Shown here: positions 33,292 through 41,473 of the stretch, one piece after another | How the letters are laid out: every line of letters starts with the position of its first letter | How positions within the stretch are numbered: the stretch's first letter is position 1 | Assembly (NCBI GenBank): GCA_963765725.1 | Contig: CAVXXI010000003.1 | Location: forward strand, 310,001 to 374,000 | Direction: 5' to 3' | DNA from: DASQEH01 sp963765725 | GTDB taxonomy: Bacteria; Actinomycetota; Actinomycetes; Propionibacteriales; Nocardioidaceae | DNA length: 64,000 nucleotides | Notes under the pieces: model-generated | Told to the model about the DNA's origin: nothing | Database searches by the model: none | Seen by the model: only the letters and a program-made list of their open reading frames with translations | Translations under genes and position numbers: made by a program

Positions 33292-33727
33292 CATCTTGCA
33301 CCGGGTCGCTGTCGAGAAGACGGCGCCGGAAGAGCTTTACCGAGCCCTCACGACCATCGACGGCCTAGCCGGCTGGTGGACCACCGACACCAAGGGCGAT
33401 GCTGGTGTCGGCGGCGTGATCGAGTTCCGCTTCCCGCCGGGCGGCTTCGACATGTTGGTGATCGAGAGTTCACCGGGAGACCACGTGAGGTGGGAGGTCG
33501 TGGCGGGACCGGATGAGTGGATCGGCACGAACGTGGACTGGCAGCTGCAACAGGACGGCGACTGGACCGTCGTGATGTTCAAGCACGAAGGATGGGCCGA
33601 GCCTGTCGAATTCATGCATCACTGCAGCACGAAGTGGGCGACGTACCTGATGAGCCTTAAGGCCATGCACGAGACGGGGACTGGCGCGCCATCACCAGAC
33701 GACGTGCGCATTGCCTACCCGGACTGA
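33284..33727 (+). CDS. SRPBCC/AHSA1-family protein
   Basis: The 147-aa second AHSA1-like protein reads VDILHRVAVEKTAPEELYRAL, LAGWWTTDTKGDAGVGG and GWAEPVEFMHHCSTKWATYL, the last a conserved C-terminal helix. ATG 33284 is preceded by AGGAG and overlaps the ArsR stop by 8 bases, giving an AHSA1-ArsR-AHSA1 operon. Ligand unknown. Two AHSA1 genes flanking one ArsR gene is an unusual arrangement; one usually follows. Confidence 0.83.
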   Translation: MVDILHRVAVEKTAPEELYRALTTIDGLAGWWTTDTKGDAGVGGVIEFRFPPGGFDMLVIESSPGDHVRWEVVAGPDEWIGTNVDWQLQQDGDWTVVMFKHEGWAEPVEFMHHCSTKWATYLMSLKAMHETGTGAPSPDDVRIAYPD

Positions 33728-33819
33728 GGCGAGCCCGGCGACGCTTCTGTCGCTCCAGCCCGCCGTCCGCAGCACTGAAACCCGTCGCCGCCCAGCGGAG
33801 CAGGCCCTATGGTGCACGG

Positions 33820-34524
33820 GTGACGTCGAGGCTGGAAGCGGTGACCTTCGACGCGGCCGACGCGGTCGAGGTGTCCGCGGTGGCGGAGTTCTGGGCCCGG
33901 TTGCTCCACCGCGAGGTTGTTGCGGAGCCCAGCGGTGCGCTGGTCGTGGGTGACGAGACGCAGGTCGGTCTGCGCTTCGTCACCTCAGGAACCGGCCAGG
34001 TCGGCCCGCGACGGTTGCACTTGCACCTGACCAGTAGCAGCCGCGACGACCAGCAGCGCATCGTCGCGACGGCGCTACGCCTGGGTGGTCGCCACCTAGA
34101 CGTCGGACAAGCGCCCGACGACGACTTCGTGGTGCTGGCCGACCCGGGCGGCAACCCGCTGTGCGTGATCGAGCCCGGGAACAACTTCCTCGCCGGCACC
34201 GGCGATCTGGGCGAGGTCACGTGTGACGGGACACGTAACGTAGGACTGTTCTGGCGCGACGCGCTGGACTGGCCCCTCGTGTGGGATGAGAACGAGGAGA
34301 CCGCGGTTCAGTCGCCGTTCGGCGGAACCAAAGTCTCGTGGGGTGGCCCGCCGGTCGAGCCCAAGCACGGACGGAACCGGCAGCGCTTCGATGTGGTGAC
34401 CGCTGACCCGAGCAGCGAGGCCGAACGACTCGTCTCGCTCGGCGCTGCCCTTCTCAGTGATCTGGCTGATGGCATCGAGCTGGCCGACCCGGACGGGAAC
34501 GAGTTCGGCTTGCATACAGGCTGA
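33820..34524 (+). CDS. VOC/glyoxalase-like two-domain protein
   Basis: The 234-aa protein has two glyoxalase/VOC half-domains. The first ends LADPGGNPLCVIEPG, the second ends LADPDGNEFGLHTG, each the typical metal-ligand end motif of the fold. The start (GTG 33820) is preceded by CCCTATGGTGCACGG with no ribosome-binding site, so leaderless translation is possible. The family includes extradiol dioxygenases, fosfomycin and bleomycin-binding proteins; which one cannot be said. Confidence 0.78.
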   Translation: MTSRLEAVTFDAADAVEVSAVAEFWARLLHREVVAEPSGALVVGDETQVGLRFVTSGTGQVGPRRLHLHLTSSSRDDQQRIVATALRLGGRHLDVGQAPDDDFVVLADPGGNPLCVIEPGNNFLAGTGDLGEVTCDGTRNVGLFWRDALDWPLVWDENEETAVQSPFGGTKVSWGGPPVEPKHGRNRQRFDVVTADPSSEAERLVSLGAALLSDLADGIELADPDGNEFGLHTG

Positions 34525-34591
34525 GCATCGAAATCAGCGACCTGGGCACAGTTTGCAGGTCGCGATCCGGCCCTGACCGACCCGCATCACA

Positions 34592-35563
34592 TCACAGACT
34601 GTCGACTCTCGAGTGAGTGGATCTACGTCGCTGGCGCAGCGTGACGAGAGGACGTGTGTTCAGACAGCTGCGCAGCCAGTTCTCGATTCCGTCGACCGCT
34701 GCACGACCCATTGGTGTCGGGTGGCCGGTGAACCCATGTTGCGAGGCAGGGTAGATGCGCATATCGACCTCGACACCCGCGGCCAGCAACCGTACGGCCA
34801 TCGCAAGATTGTCTTCCAGCAGGACGTCGTCGCGACCCACCACGATGAGGACCGGTGGCAGTCCGGTCACATCCGCGAACAGCGGCGAAAGATCTGGATG
34901 GGTGCGGTCGGGAGCGTTCGCGGCGTACGCGTCGATGAAATACTCGTCGGCGATCAACCGACCGGCCGGCGTCTGGCCGGACAGGTCATAGGTACCGAAC
35001 TGGAGGACCGCGCCGCCGAAGGCGGTGATCCCGCGATCACGCAGGCGGACGAGGGTGGCGACCGCGAGCGTCGCGCCAGCGGAGAAGCCGGTTATCTCGA
35101 GCTGCTTCGTACCGAACCGCGACTCGGCGTGCTCCGCCAGCCACAGTGCCGCTGTCTCGCAGTCGTCCGGAGCCGCCGGCCATGGACACTCGGGCGCCAG
35201 GCGGTAGTCCACACTGACCACCGCGACTCTCAGCGCGTCCGCGAGGCGCCTGCTGTAGACGTCGCTGGCAGCAGCCGAACCCATGTAGAAGCCACCACCG
35301 TGGATCTCGAGCAACACCCCCGCGGGCTCGCCGTCCACTGGCTCGTGGACCCGGATCGGCACCGTTCGCTCACCGGCGCGGACCACCTCGACAGCGGGAC
35401 CCGGCTCAGAGGGGGCAGGCGCGGGGGCAGCCGCCCGAACGCTCCGCAGCTCTTCGAGACTGGCGGGACCGCGTCCTGCCCGACGATGTGCGTAAAAGGC
35501 GCGCGTTTCAGCAATCAAGGGCGTGAGCTCAGCATCGATGAGGGAGGACAACTCCAGGCGCAC
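34592..35563 (-). CDS. Alpha/beta hydrolase, hormone-sensitive lipase (GDXG) type
   Basis: The 323-aa esterase has the oxyanion motif LLEIHGGGFYMGSAAASD, the nucleophile elbow TGFSAGATLAVATL (Ser), the charge-relay Asp near LIVVGRDDVLLEDN and the His in YPASQHGFTGHPT. It would hydrolyse short acyl esters in the cytosol. Start is GTG 35563 by the frame; no strong ribosome-binding site is visible. It is convergent to the VOC gene. Confidence 0.85.
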   Translation of the reverse strand: MRLELSSLIDAELTPLIAETRAFYAHRRAGRGPASLEELRSVRAAAPAPAPSEPGPAVEVVRAGERTVPIRVHEPVDGEPAGVLLEIHGGGFYMGSAAASDVYSRRLADALRVAVVSVDYRLAPECPWPAAPDDCETAALWLAEHAESRFGTKQLEITGFSAGATLAVATLVRLRDRGITAFGGAVLQFGTYDLSGQTPAGRLIADEYFIDAYAANAPDRTHPDLSPLFADVTGLPPVLIVVGRDDVLLEDNLAMAVRLLAAGVEVDMRIYPASQHGFTGHPTPMGRAAVDGIENWLRSCLNTRPLVTLRQRRRSTHSRVDSL

Positions 35564-35806
35564 CGGATGACCCTACGGTTCGGCTTCGCCGTCTCATCAC
35601 AAGACGCGCGGCGCGATGTCAGCAGACACTCTCCTGCTCGTGGTCGTCGATCCCAGATCGACTCGGGCGGCGGCGTCGGCGCTCAGATCCGATGAAGCGT
35701 GCGGTGCCGCCGGCTAGCCCTTCCACTCGGGGCCGGTTGTGGCCCCGCCCCGCACAAGTGCCGTGGAACACGACGTGTTGGTGCGGCGCGCGGTTAGGGT
35801 CGACGG

Positions 35807-36241
35807 ATGAGCGAGACGAGTGAGCCGGTGCCTTTCGAGATCTACCGGACCGGCGTGTACCTGCACGGTACGAAGGCCGATCTCGCCGTAGGCGACATGC
35901 TGGTGCCCGGCCGGCTGTCGAACTTCGAAGCCGGCCGGCTGATGAATTTCGTCTACTTCACCGCCACGCTCGACGCCGCGACCTGGGGCGCTGAACTCGC
36001 TGCGGGCGAGGGCAGGGGACGCATCTACATCGTCGAGCCGACCGGTGAGTTCGAGGACGACCCCAACGTCACCGACAAGAAGTTTCCAGGCAATCCGACG
36101 CAGTCTTTCCGCAGCCGGGAGCCGCTTCGCGTCGTCGGGGAGCTGGTCGCGTGGGTCGGTCACTCAGCGGAGAAACAACAGGCCATGAGGGCAGGACTCG
36201 ACGCGTTGAAACAGCGGGGTGAGGCGAAGATCGAAGACTGA
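35807..36241 (+). CDS. arr: Arr-type rifampicin ADP-ribosyltransferase
   Basis: The 144-aa protein matches Arr enzymes, which ADP-ribosylate the C23 hydroxyl of rifampicin and inactivate it. Visible: YLHGTKADLAVGDMLVPG at the NAD-binding start, NFVYFTATLDAATWGAELA, YIVEPTGEFEDDPNVTDKK and NPTQSFRSREPLRVVGELV. Lengths agree (about 140 aa). ATG 35807 is 7 bases from a TAGGGT that could be a -10 element, so the transcript may be leaderless. It lies in the accessory cluster beside gyrA. Confidence 0.9.
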   Translation: MSETSEPVPFEIYRTGVYLHGTKADLAVGDMLVPGRLSNFEAGRLMNFVYFTATLDAATWGAELAAGEGRGRIYIVEPTGEFEDDPNVTDKKFPGNPTQSFRSREPLRVVGELVAWVGHSAEKQQAMRAGLDALKQRGEAKIED

Positions 36242-36342
36242 GTGGCGAGGGACCGCGGTTCGGTCGAGCAGCCTCACGGTCCAGGCGGAGTGGATCCCAT
36301 TCCCACAGTGGGCATCACCTCGGAAGGCAATTTGCTTGGATG

Positions 36343-36372
36343 TGTCGGATCCAGCTGGGACCGTTCGTGGGA
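36343..36372 (+). promoter_or_regulatory. Conserved promoter-like motif upstream of peptidase E gene
   Basis: GTGTCGGAT at 36342-36350, then 10 bases, then CCGTTCGTGGGA at 36361-36372. The same two blocks, 11 bases apart, precede the YciI gene at 39038-39069. TGTCGG followed by CGTTC resembles ECF sigma-factor promoters (ECF42 group: TGTCGA and CGA/TC). The start codon is 64 bases downstream. Confidence 0.5.
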
Positions 36373-36435
36373 AGGGTGGGCGGGCCCCCAGGGCCGCCAC
36401 TGCCTATCGACCACCAATTCCTTCCAGGAGTCACC

Positions 36436-37131
36436 ATGAAGCTTCTGCTCACCTCCGGCGGTGTGACGAACGCCAGCATCCGCGACGCGCTCGTCGAGCT
36501 CTTGGGCAAGCCGATCGCCGAGTCCAGCGCGCTGTGCATCCCCACGGCGCTGTACGGGCATCCGATGGTCGGCCCGGGAGTGAGGGCCTGGCAATTCATC
36601 AGCGGCAACTCGGAGAATCCCATGGTCGCGCTCGGCTGGAAGTCGGTCGGCGTGCTGGAGCTGACGGCGTTGCCCAGCATCGACAGGGAGCGTTGGGTGC
36701 CGCTCGTGCAAGAAGCCGACGTCCTCCTCGTCGGGGGTGGCGACGTCCTCTACCTGTGTCACTGGATGCGCGAGTCCGGGCTGACGGACCTGCTGCCCTC
36801 GTTGACCGAGACCGTCTGGGTAGGCCTCAGCGCGGGCAGCATGGTGATGACCCCCGTTGTCGGTGACGACTTCATCCAGTGGCGACCACCGAACGGTGAC
36901 GAGAGCACGCTGGGTGTCGTCGACTTCTCGATCTGTCCTCACCTGGCGCCAAACGGCATGCCGGGCAACTCCATGGACGAGGCGCAGCAGTGGGCGGCCG
37001 GCATCCCGAATACGGCGTACGCGATGGACGACCAGACGGCGATCACGGTGGTCGACGGTCACGTCGACGTCGTCTCCGAAGGGCACTGGGAGCGGCTCCG
37101 GACCTTGACTTCAGTCCACGATCACGCGTAG
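36436..37131 (+). CDS. Peptidase E-like S51 family serine peptidase
   Basis: The 231-aa protein starts MKLLLTSGGVTNASIRDAL and contains DVLLVGGGDVLYLCHWM and the nucleophile motif WVGLSAGSMVMTPVVG, characteristic of S51 peptidases (alpha-aspartyl dipeptidase/cyanophycinase group). It would cleave small Asp-containing dipeptides in the cytosol. ATG 36436 is preceded by CCAGGAG. The upstream motif suggests co-regulation with the YciI gene 2.7 kb away. Confidence 0.85.
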   Translation: MKLLLTSGGVTNASIRDALVELLGKPIAESSALCIPTALYGHPMVGPGVRAWQFISGNSENPMVALGWKSVGVLELTALPSIDRERWVPLVQEADVLLVGGGDVLYLCHWMRESGLTDLLPSLTETVWVGLSAGSMVMTPVVGDDFIQWRPPNGDESTLGVVDFSICPHLAPNGMPGNSMDEAQQWAAGIPNTAYAMDDQTAITVVDGHVDVVSEGHWERLRTLTSVHDHA

Positions 37132-37252
37132 CCGGCCCGGAACACTTCTGGCCTCGAGGGCTCCGTGGTCCAGGCACGGGCGCCCCCGGCCGGAGCCCCC
37201 ATCAGGGCTTTTCGGGTCCTCGGTGCGCGGCCTCTATCCGGCCCGACCGGTG

Positions 37253-38062
37253 CTACCAGGTGAGGGCGTCGAGCCGTAGATAGAAGTCCTGGCGCGCGGG
37301 GTCGACCGGGGTGCCGTACCACTGCTCGAAGTCGTGTCCGGCTTGCCGAGCAGTCTGTTCGTCGGGCCAGATCGTCTGCGCGGTGGCCAGGAGCAGCGCG
37401 ATGTCGCAATGGGGGTCCGCCGTGCCGAGGCGTCCCAGGTCGATGAGACCGGTGACCTGATCCGTGACCGGGTCGATGAGGATGTTCGGCAGGCACAGGT
37501 CGCCGTGGCACACGGCCAGCTCGGCGCCCTCCTGGGCTACGCGTCGAGGCAGCTCGGCCTCGAGTTGTTTGAGGATCAACGGCGGCGGCGTGGATTGCAG
37601 CGCCTGAGGAAGGAACCCGACGTTGACGCGGTTCTCGGCGACGGTAGCGCGGGCGGTGGGCATGACGCTCGCCAGGCGCCGGTCGAAGGGGCACTGCTCG
37701 GCGGGGAGACTGTGCAGCGCGCGAAGCGTCTCGACGACCGAGGGCCACGCGGATCGAAGCGCTCGAGGTCCGCGTCGGTCTGCAGGGACGCCGTGCACCG
37801 CACGGGTGACGAGGCAGGCGCCGGCATGGGTCGCGCGCCAGTCGAGCACGACAGCGCCGGGCACACCGGTCGAGCCCAACCAGTCGATGCGGTCGCGTTC
37901 GCCCGCCAACTCTTCCGCATAGTCCGACGAGGCGACCTTGGCATAGCGCCTCCCGGCGCGGTCATGCAGGACGGTCGCACCGGACTCGCCCCCAGCCGCG
38001 GGTTCCCATTGCGCCTGCGCTATCGGGAGGAGCTCAGTGAGAAGAGGAGGGACGACCGGCAC
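37253..38062 (-). CDS. APH(3'')-like aminoglycoside phosphotransferase
   Basis: The 269-aa kinase has the choline/aminoglycoside kinase active-site motif AVCHGDLCLPNILIDP (catalytic Asp) and the metal-binding TGLIDLGRLGTADPHCDIAL, typical of APH(3'') and APH(3') enzymes. The substrate is probably an aminoglycoside such as streptomycin by family resemblance, but specificity is not certain. Residues before HGDLCL include LRALHSLPAEQCPFDRRL. Together with Arr and GNATs it makes this region look like an antibiotic-resistance island. Confidence 0.85.
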   Translation of the reverse strand: MPVVPPLLTELLPIAQAQWEPAAGGESGATVLHDRAGRRYAKVASSDYAEELAGERDRIDWLGSTGVPGAVVLDWRATHAGACLVTRAVHGVPADRRGPRALRSAWPSVVETLRALHSLPAEQCPFDRRLASVMPTARATVAENRVNVGFLPQALQSTPPPLILKQLEAELPRRVAQEGAELAVCHGDLCLPNILIDPVTDQVTGLIDLGRLGTADPHCDIALLLATAQTIWPDEQTARQAGHDFEQWYGTPVDPARQDFYLRLDALTW

Positions 38063-38147
38063 AGGTCCATGATGACCTGTGTTCAGTCAGTCCCGCTCGG
38101 GTGTGGTGGAGGCGCCTCCCGGAGCGCGTCGTGCGGGCTGGTGCGTG

Positions 38148-38741
38148 TCAGGGGCGAGTCGGCGCGTACTGGTCGGCGAGGGATGGCCAGCGTTGCGAGG
38201 CCCACTGCGACCAGGTCGCGTGTTCACGCGGGACGGGCGGGATCTGAGCGCCTCGCAACTCGTCGTCGTCCGGCGCTTGGAACTGCGCCCGCCACTGCTC
38301 GAGCTCGACGTCGCTCATGTGGAACGTTCGGTCGGGGGCAGTCACGAACCGGCTGGTGACACGCCTGCGCTGCTCCGCGTGGTCGATCGGCAGATAGACA
38401 ACCCGGCTACGAGCCCCCACGGTGCCGGCGATCCAGCGGAGCGCGGATCGTTCGTCCTTGCCCCAGAATCCGAAGTCGAAGACGACGTTGGTGCCCAGCG
38501 CCGCTGCCCGCATGCCGAGCTCGACCAGCTTGCCCTCGACGAGGTCACGCTTGTCGGGTGGGTTCCGATCGCCGAACAGCATGATCTGCCATTCGTCCGG
38601 GGTCAGCCGAAGAGCTGGCGCGCTGATCTCCAGCTCCTTCGCGTACGTGGTCTTTCCTGCGCCGGGAAGACCGACGATCAGGTAGACGTTCGCAGCACCG
38701 ACGTGCGGATCGGCGTGGTCTGGGTGCGTGTGTGCGTTCAT
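38148..38741 (-). CDS. P-loop AAA/kinase-like ATPase
   Basis: The 197-aa protein starts with Walker A YLIVGLPGAGKTTYAKELE at residues 21-39, then RLTPDEWQIMLFGDRN and VVFDFGFWGKDERSALRW, typical of the zeta-toxin/AAA_33 kinase family that includes aminoglycoside-modifying and small-molecule kinases. It lacks a cognate antitoxin gene nearby, so a toxin role is not supported. It is transcribed away from the YciI gene; the target is unknown. Confidence 0.78.
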   Translation of the reverse strand: MNAHTHPDHADPHVGAANVYLIVGLPGAGKTTYAKELEISAPALRLTPDEWQIMLFGDRNPPDKRDLVEGKLVELGMRAAALGTNVVFDFGFWGKDERSALRWIAGTVGARSRVVYLPIDHAEQRRRVTSRFVTAPDRTFHMSDVELEQWRAQFQAPDDDELRGAQIPPVPREHATWSQWASQRWPSLADQYAPTRP

Positions 38742-39115
38742 GAAGTGGCTCCTGAGCGATGGCGACGGCGGAGGCCAGGCAACGCGAATCGGCCGCCCGG
38801 CAGGATGCCGGCGGCGCGGAGCCGAGGAAGATGCCTACGGACTGTCCAGCGCCGTCAGCGAGAACGGCAGGTACGAGTCACGGACGCACAAGCGCACATA
38901 GCGACAACCCTACCGATGACGGCTGGGGCCGGGCTCGCTTTCGCCGGCCGCGGGGCGCATCCGGCTCGACCACATGGCAAGGTGGTGGGCGAGTGCTCGG
39001 CGCTGAAACGTCGGCACCGGTTTTTGTCCGGTCGACCGTGTCGGATTCGACCGGGCGCCGTTCGTGGGATAGGTGAACGCGGTCCACCCGGCCGCCAGAG
39101 ACGAAGGAGCTCCAA
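38742..39115. other. Divergent intergenic region, no gene seen
   Basis: The 374 bases between the P-loop kinase and YciI genes show no protein gene. It contains the promoter-like motif at 39038-39069, an ACCGG/CCGGT inverted repeat around TTTTTGT near 39017-39032, and AAGGAG (39104) for the YciI start. Confidence 0.5.
39038..39069 (+). promoter_or_regulatory. Conserved promoter-like motif upstream of YciI gene
   Basis: GTGTCGGAT (39038-39046), 11 bases, CCGTTCGTGGGA (39058-39069), matching the motif before the peptidase E gene. The YciI gene starts 47 bases downstream. YciI/DGPF genes are known targets of ECF42 sigma factors, whose promoters carry TGTCGA and CGA/TC elements. Confidence 0.5.
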
Positions 39116-39475
39116 GTGCCCGAGTACCTCTTGTACTTCAACCAGCAGTGGGTGGGCGACCACACCGAGGAGTGGTTCCGCGGGCGCGGACCGCTAGCTA
39201 TGGCTGTCGTCAACGAGATGAAGGACGCCGGCGTGTACGTCTTCTCCGGCGGGCTCGAGGAAGAGGACGGACCGGTCTACAGCGCCGACCCCACCAGCGG
39301 CACCATGATGGTCACGGACGGACCTTACGTCGAGACGAAGGAGTTCCTGGGCGGCTTCGCCGTCGTGGACGTGGCCGACGACGAGGCCGCCAAGATGTGG
39401 GCGGCCAAGATTGCGGACGGGTGCGGCTGGCCCCACGAGGTCCGCCGCTTCAAGCCGCAGCCTCGGGTCGACTGA
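39116..39475 (+). CDS. YciI-like (DGPF domain) protein
   Basis: The 119-aa protein starts (M)PEYLLYFNQQWVGDHTEEW and contains TDGPYVETKEFLGGFAVVDV (the DGPF/DGPY motif) and ends with a Trp-rich tail. DGPF proteins are small ferredoxin-like-fold proteins of unknown function, usually controlled by ECF42 sigma factors. No ECF gene lies in the window. GTG 39116 follows AAGGAG at 39104-39109. Confidence 0.87.
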   Translation: MPEYLLYFNQQWVGDHTEEWFRGRGPLAMAVVNEMKDAGVYVFSGGLEEEDGPVYSADPTSGTMMVTDGPYVETKEFLGGFAVVDVADDEAAKMWAAKIADGCGWPHEVRRFKPQPRVD

Positions 39476-39511
39476 GCTCGACGTCGCGCAGGGCTCAGCC
39501 CGGCGGGGCGC

Positions 39512-39949
39512 TCATCGGAGGTGCTTGATGAAGAAGATCTCGGCAGACTCTCCGGGCAGGAACAGGCAGCCCGCGTCGGTGTACCCAAGCTTCCGGTAGA
39601 AGTGCTGCGCCGACTCAGCCGAGAGTGTGGAGGTCATCACGGTCTCGTGGCCAGCTCGGCCACAGCCACGCTCCCACTCGCTGACGAGGAGACGCCCGAC
39701 ACCTGCACCTCGACGGGGCTCGTCGACGTGGAGTCGGTTCATGAACGGGACCTCGTCCCAGAACAGCCCCCACCGGAGCCAGCCGACGAAGCCCTGTGTC
39801 TCGTCGTCCACAGCGAGAAGGATGCGGCCACGACCCAGGATGGCGGCGACCTCGGCCTCGGGGAGCCGGTCCCTCTCCGTCAGCTCGCTCAGGTCGTCCT
39901 GCGTGCCGAGCCTGACATGAGTCACGAAGCCAATGCTCACACAGGTCAC
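39512..39949 (-). CDS. GNAT-family N-acetyltransferase
   Basis: The 145-aa protein has GNAT motifs FMNRLHVDEPRRGAGVGRLL (acetyl-CoA site) and SAQHFYRKLGYTDAGCLF at the C-terminus. Residues DETQGFVGWLRWGLFWDE precede it. Start is uncertain: GTGs at 39949, 39940 and 39925 are all in frame. It is convergent with YciI and just upstream of a methyltransferase gene ending at 39979. Target unknown. Confidence 0.78.
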   Translation of the reverse strand: MTCVSIGFVTHVRLGTQDDLSELTERDRLPEAEVAAILGRGRILLAVDDETQGFVGWLRWGLFWDEVPFMNRLHVDEPRRGAGVGRLLVSEWERGCGRAGHETVMTSTLSAESAQHFYRKLGYTDAGCLFLPGESAEIFFIKHLR

Positions 39950-39978
39950 TGCTCCGAGCCGCGGTACAAACGGGCTGA

Positions 39979-40809
39979 CTAGCCCGCGGTGGCGACCGTG
40001 ACGTAGTAGGTACGAGCCAGGAAGTACCTACCCGTTGCGTCTCGCTGCTCGAGGTCCTCGAGGAGGGCGGTGCCCTCGGTTTCGGTGAGGGTTCCGCGGC
40101 GGACGAACTCCTCGATGGCTGGTCGGATGAGCCAGGTGTGGGCAGCACCGAGGTCACGCTGTATCCGTACCTGGGGAACGACGTCCACCGAGACGAAGCC
40201 GCGACGGACCAGTGCCGATGGCAGCTCGCGCGCGATCAGCCCGTTGTTCATCTGGTCGCACAGTAGGTGGGTGAACCGGCGTCCGAGGTCGCGATCGCTG
40301 ACTGCGAGGCAGGTGCTGTCCCAGTCCCATTCCGCGATCGCCAGCCGGCCGCCCGGTACCAGCACGCGACGCAGCTCGCTGACCGCTTCCCACGGCTGGC
40401 TGAGGTGAACCATCACCTGCGTCGCCGTGACGCGGTCGAACGAAGCGTCGGCGAACGGAAGGTCGTAGACGTCGGCGGCCCGGAACGACAGGTTGGGGTG
40501 CTCGGGCAGTGACCTGAGCTCGGCGAGCTTGACCAGCTCGTCGCTCAGGTCTATTCCGACGGCCTCGCCTGGCGCGACCAGAGGCGCCATGACACGCAGG
40601 TAGTCTCCCGTTCCGCACCCGACGTCGAGCAGGCGGAGTCCCGGACGCAGATCGAGCGCGCCGAAGACCGCTGCCGGGTCTTTGCGAGCGCGCTCCACGT
40701 CGTCTGCCCGGGTCGCTTGCAGAAGGTTCGCGTAGAAGGACGGATCGGTCGTCTGGTCCACGTGGGTCCAGCTTGCACTGAAGTTGGTCGTCGGGACGCG
40801 TTCGCTCAT
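39979..40809 (-). CDS. SAM-dependent methyltransferase
   Basis: The 276-aa class I methyltransferase has motif I LRLLDVGCGTGDYLRVMAPL, motif II region IDLSDELVKLAELRSL, and DVYDLPFADASFDRVTATQV. ATG 40809 gives MSERVPTTNFSASWTHVDQT; an upstream GTG at 40818 would add three residues. Substrate unknown (small molecule likely). Codon usage is like the host. Confidence 0.83.
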   Translation of the reverse strand: MSERVPTTNFSASWTHVDQTTDPSFYANLLQATRADDVERARKDPAAVFGALDLRPGLRLLDVGCGTGDYLRVMAPLVAPGEAVGIDLSDELVKLAELRSLPEHPNLSFRAADVYDLPFADASFDRVTATQVMVHLSQPWEAVSELRRVLVPGGRLAIAEWDWDSTCLAVSDRDLGRRFTHLLCDQMNNGLIARELPSALVRRGFVSVDVVPQVRIQRDLGAAHTWLIRPAIEEFVRRGTLTETEGTALLEDLEQRDATGRYFLARTYYVTVATAG

Positions 40810-40933
40810 ACCGCCCACTCTCCCTCGTGCTCCGTCGCCGGTCCATGGGACCGTCGCGACGAAGGGCGGTGAGGGTTGGCGATGCGGGGGCCTGACCTCC
40901 CGGACAGGAGGGAGGCGTCGTCTCGGCTCAGGA

Positions 40934-41314
40934 TCAGGCGATGATCGCGGTCATCCGGATCGAGACGAGCAGCCCCGGTATCTCCGCTCCGAGCTTGGCC
41001 GCATAGCGGGTCGGTGGGTCGGTGGGGAACCATCGCGCGTACTCCTCGTTCATGCCTGCGAAGTCGCCCGGACTGCTGAGCAGGACTCCGACCTCGACGA
41101 CGTCATCGAGGCTCGCACCGCCCGCATGCAAGATGGCCTCGCAGTTGGCCAGCGCCTGGCGGGTCTGGTCTTGGATGCTCGGCCCCGCCAGGTCGCCGGA
41201 GTTGGGGTCGATACCCGTCGTTCCTGAGACGAAGACCTGCGATCCGGCCTTGACTCCCTGGCTGTACAGTGCCGAGCTCGGCGCGTTCGGGGTCGTGATG
41301 ATCTGACGCGGCAT
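40934..41314 (-). CDS. RidA/Rid-family protein (YjgF/UK114)
   Basis: The 126-aa protein starts MPRQIITTPNAPSSALYSQG and has GSQVFVSGTTGIDPNSGDL and GMNEEYARWFPTDPPTRYAA, typical of Rid-family enamine/imine deaminases. Several such proteins protect PLP enzymes from 2-aminoacrylate; others are catabolic. The conserved Arg that binds the carboxylate in true RidA should lie in PTRYAA (the Arg is present). ATG 41314 is preceded by GAGGAGG. Confidence 0.87.
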   Translation of the reverse strand: MPRQIITTPNAPSSALYSQGVKAGSQVFVSGTTGIDPNSGDLAGPSIQDQTRQALANCEAILHAGGASLDDVVEVGVLLSSPGDFAGMNEEYARWFPTDPPTRYAAKLGAEIPGLLVSIRMTAIIA

Positions 41315-41473
41315 GCCGTCCTCCTCGGTGAGGGGCGCCATGATCGCAGGTCGGGGCAGGTGACCGCTCGTTGGCACGGCGATGAGCGGATACGGCGCTT
41401 CGAAGGCACTGACCGCGATGAATCGGCGGCCGCCGCGGGGTCTGTCCTCACGACAGTCAACGAAGGAGGACGC

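Noticed and set aside
38148..38741. Zeta-toxin/antitoxin system
   Set aside because: The P-loop protein resembles zeta kinases, but there is no antitoxin gene beside it and the region upstream is empty.
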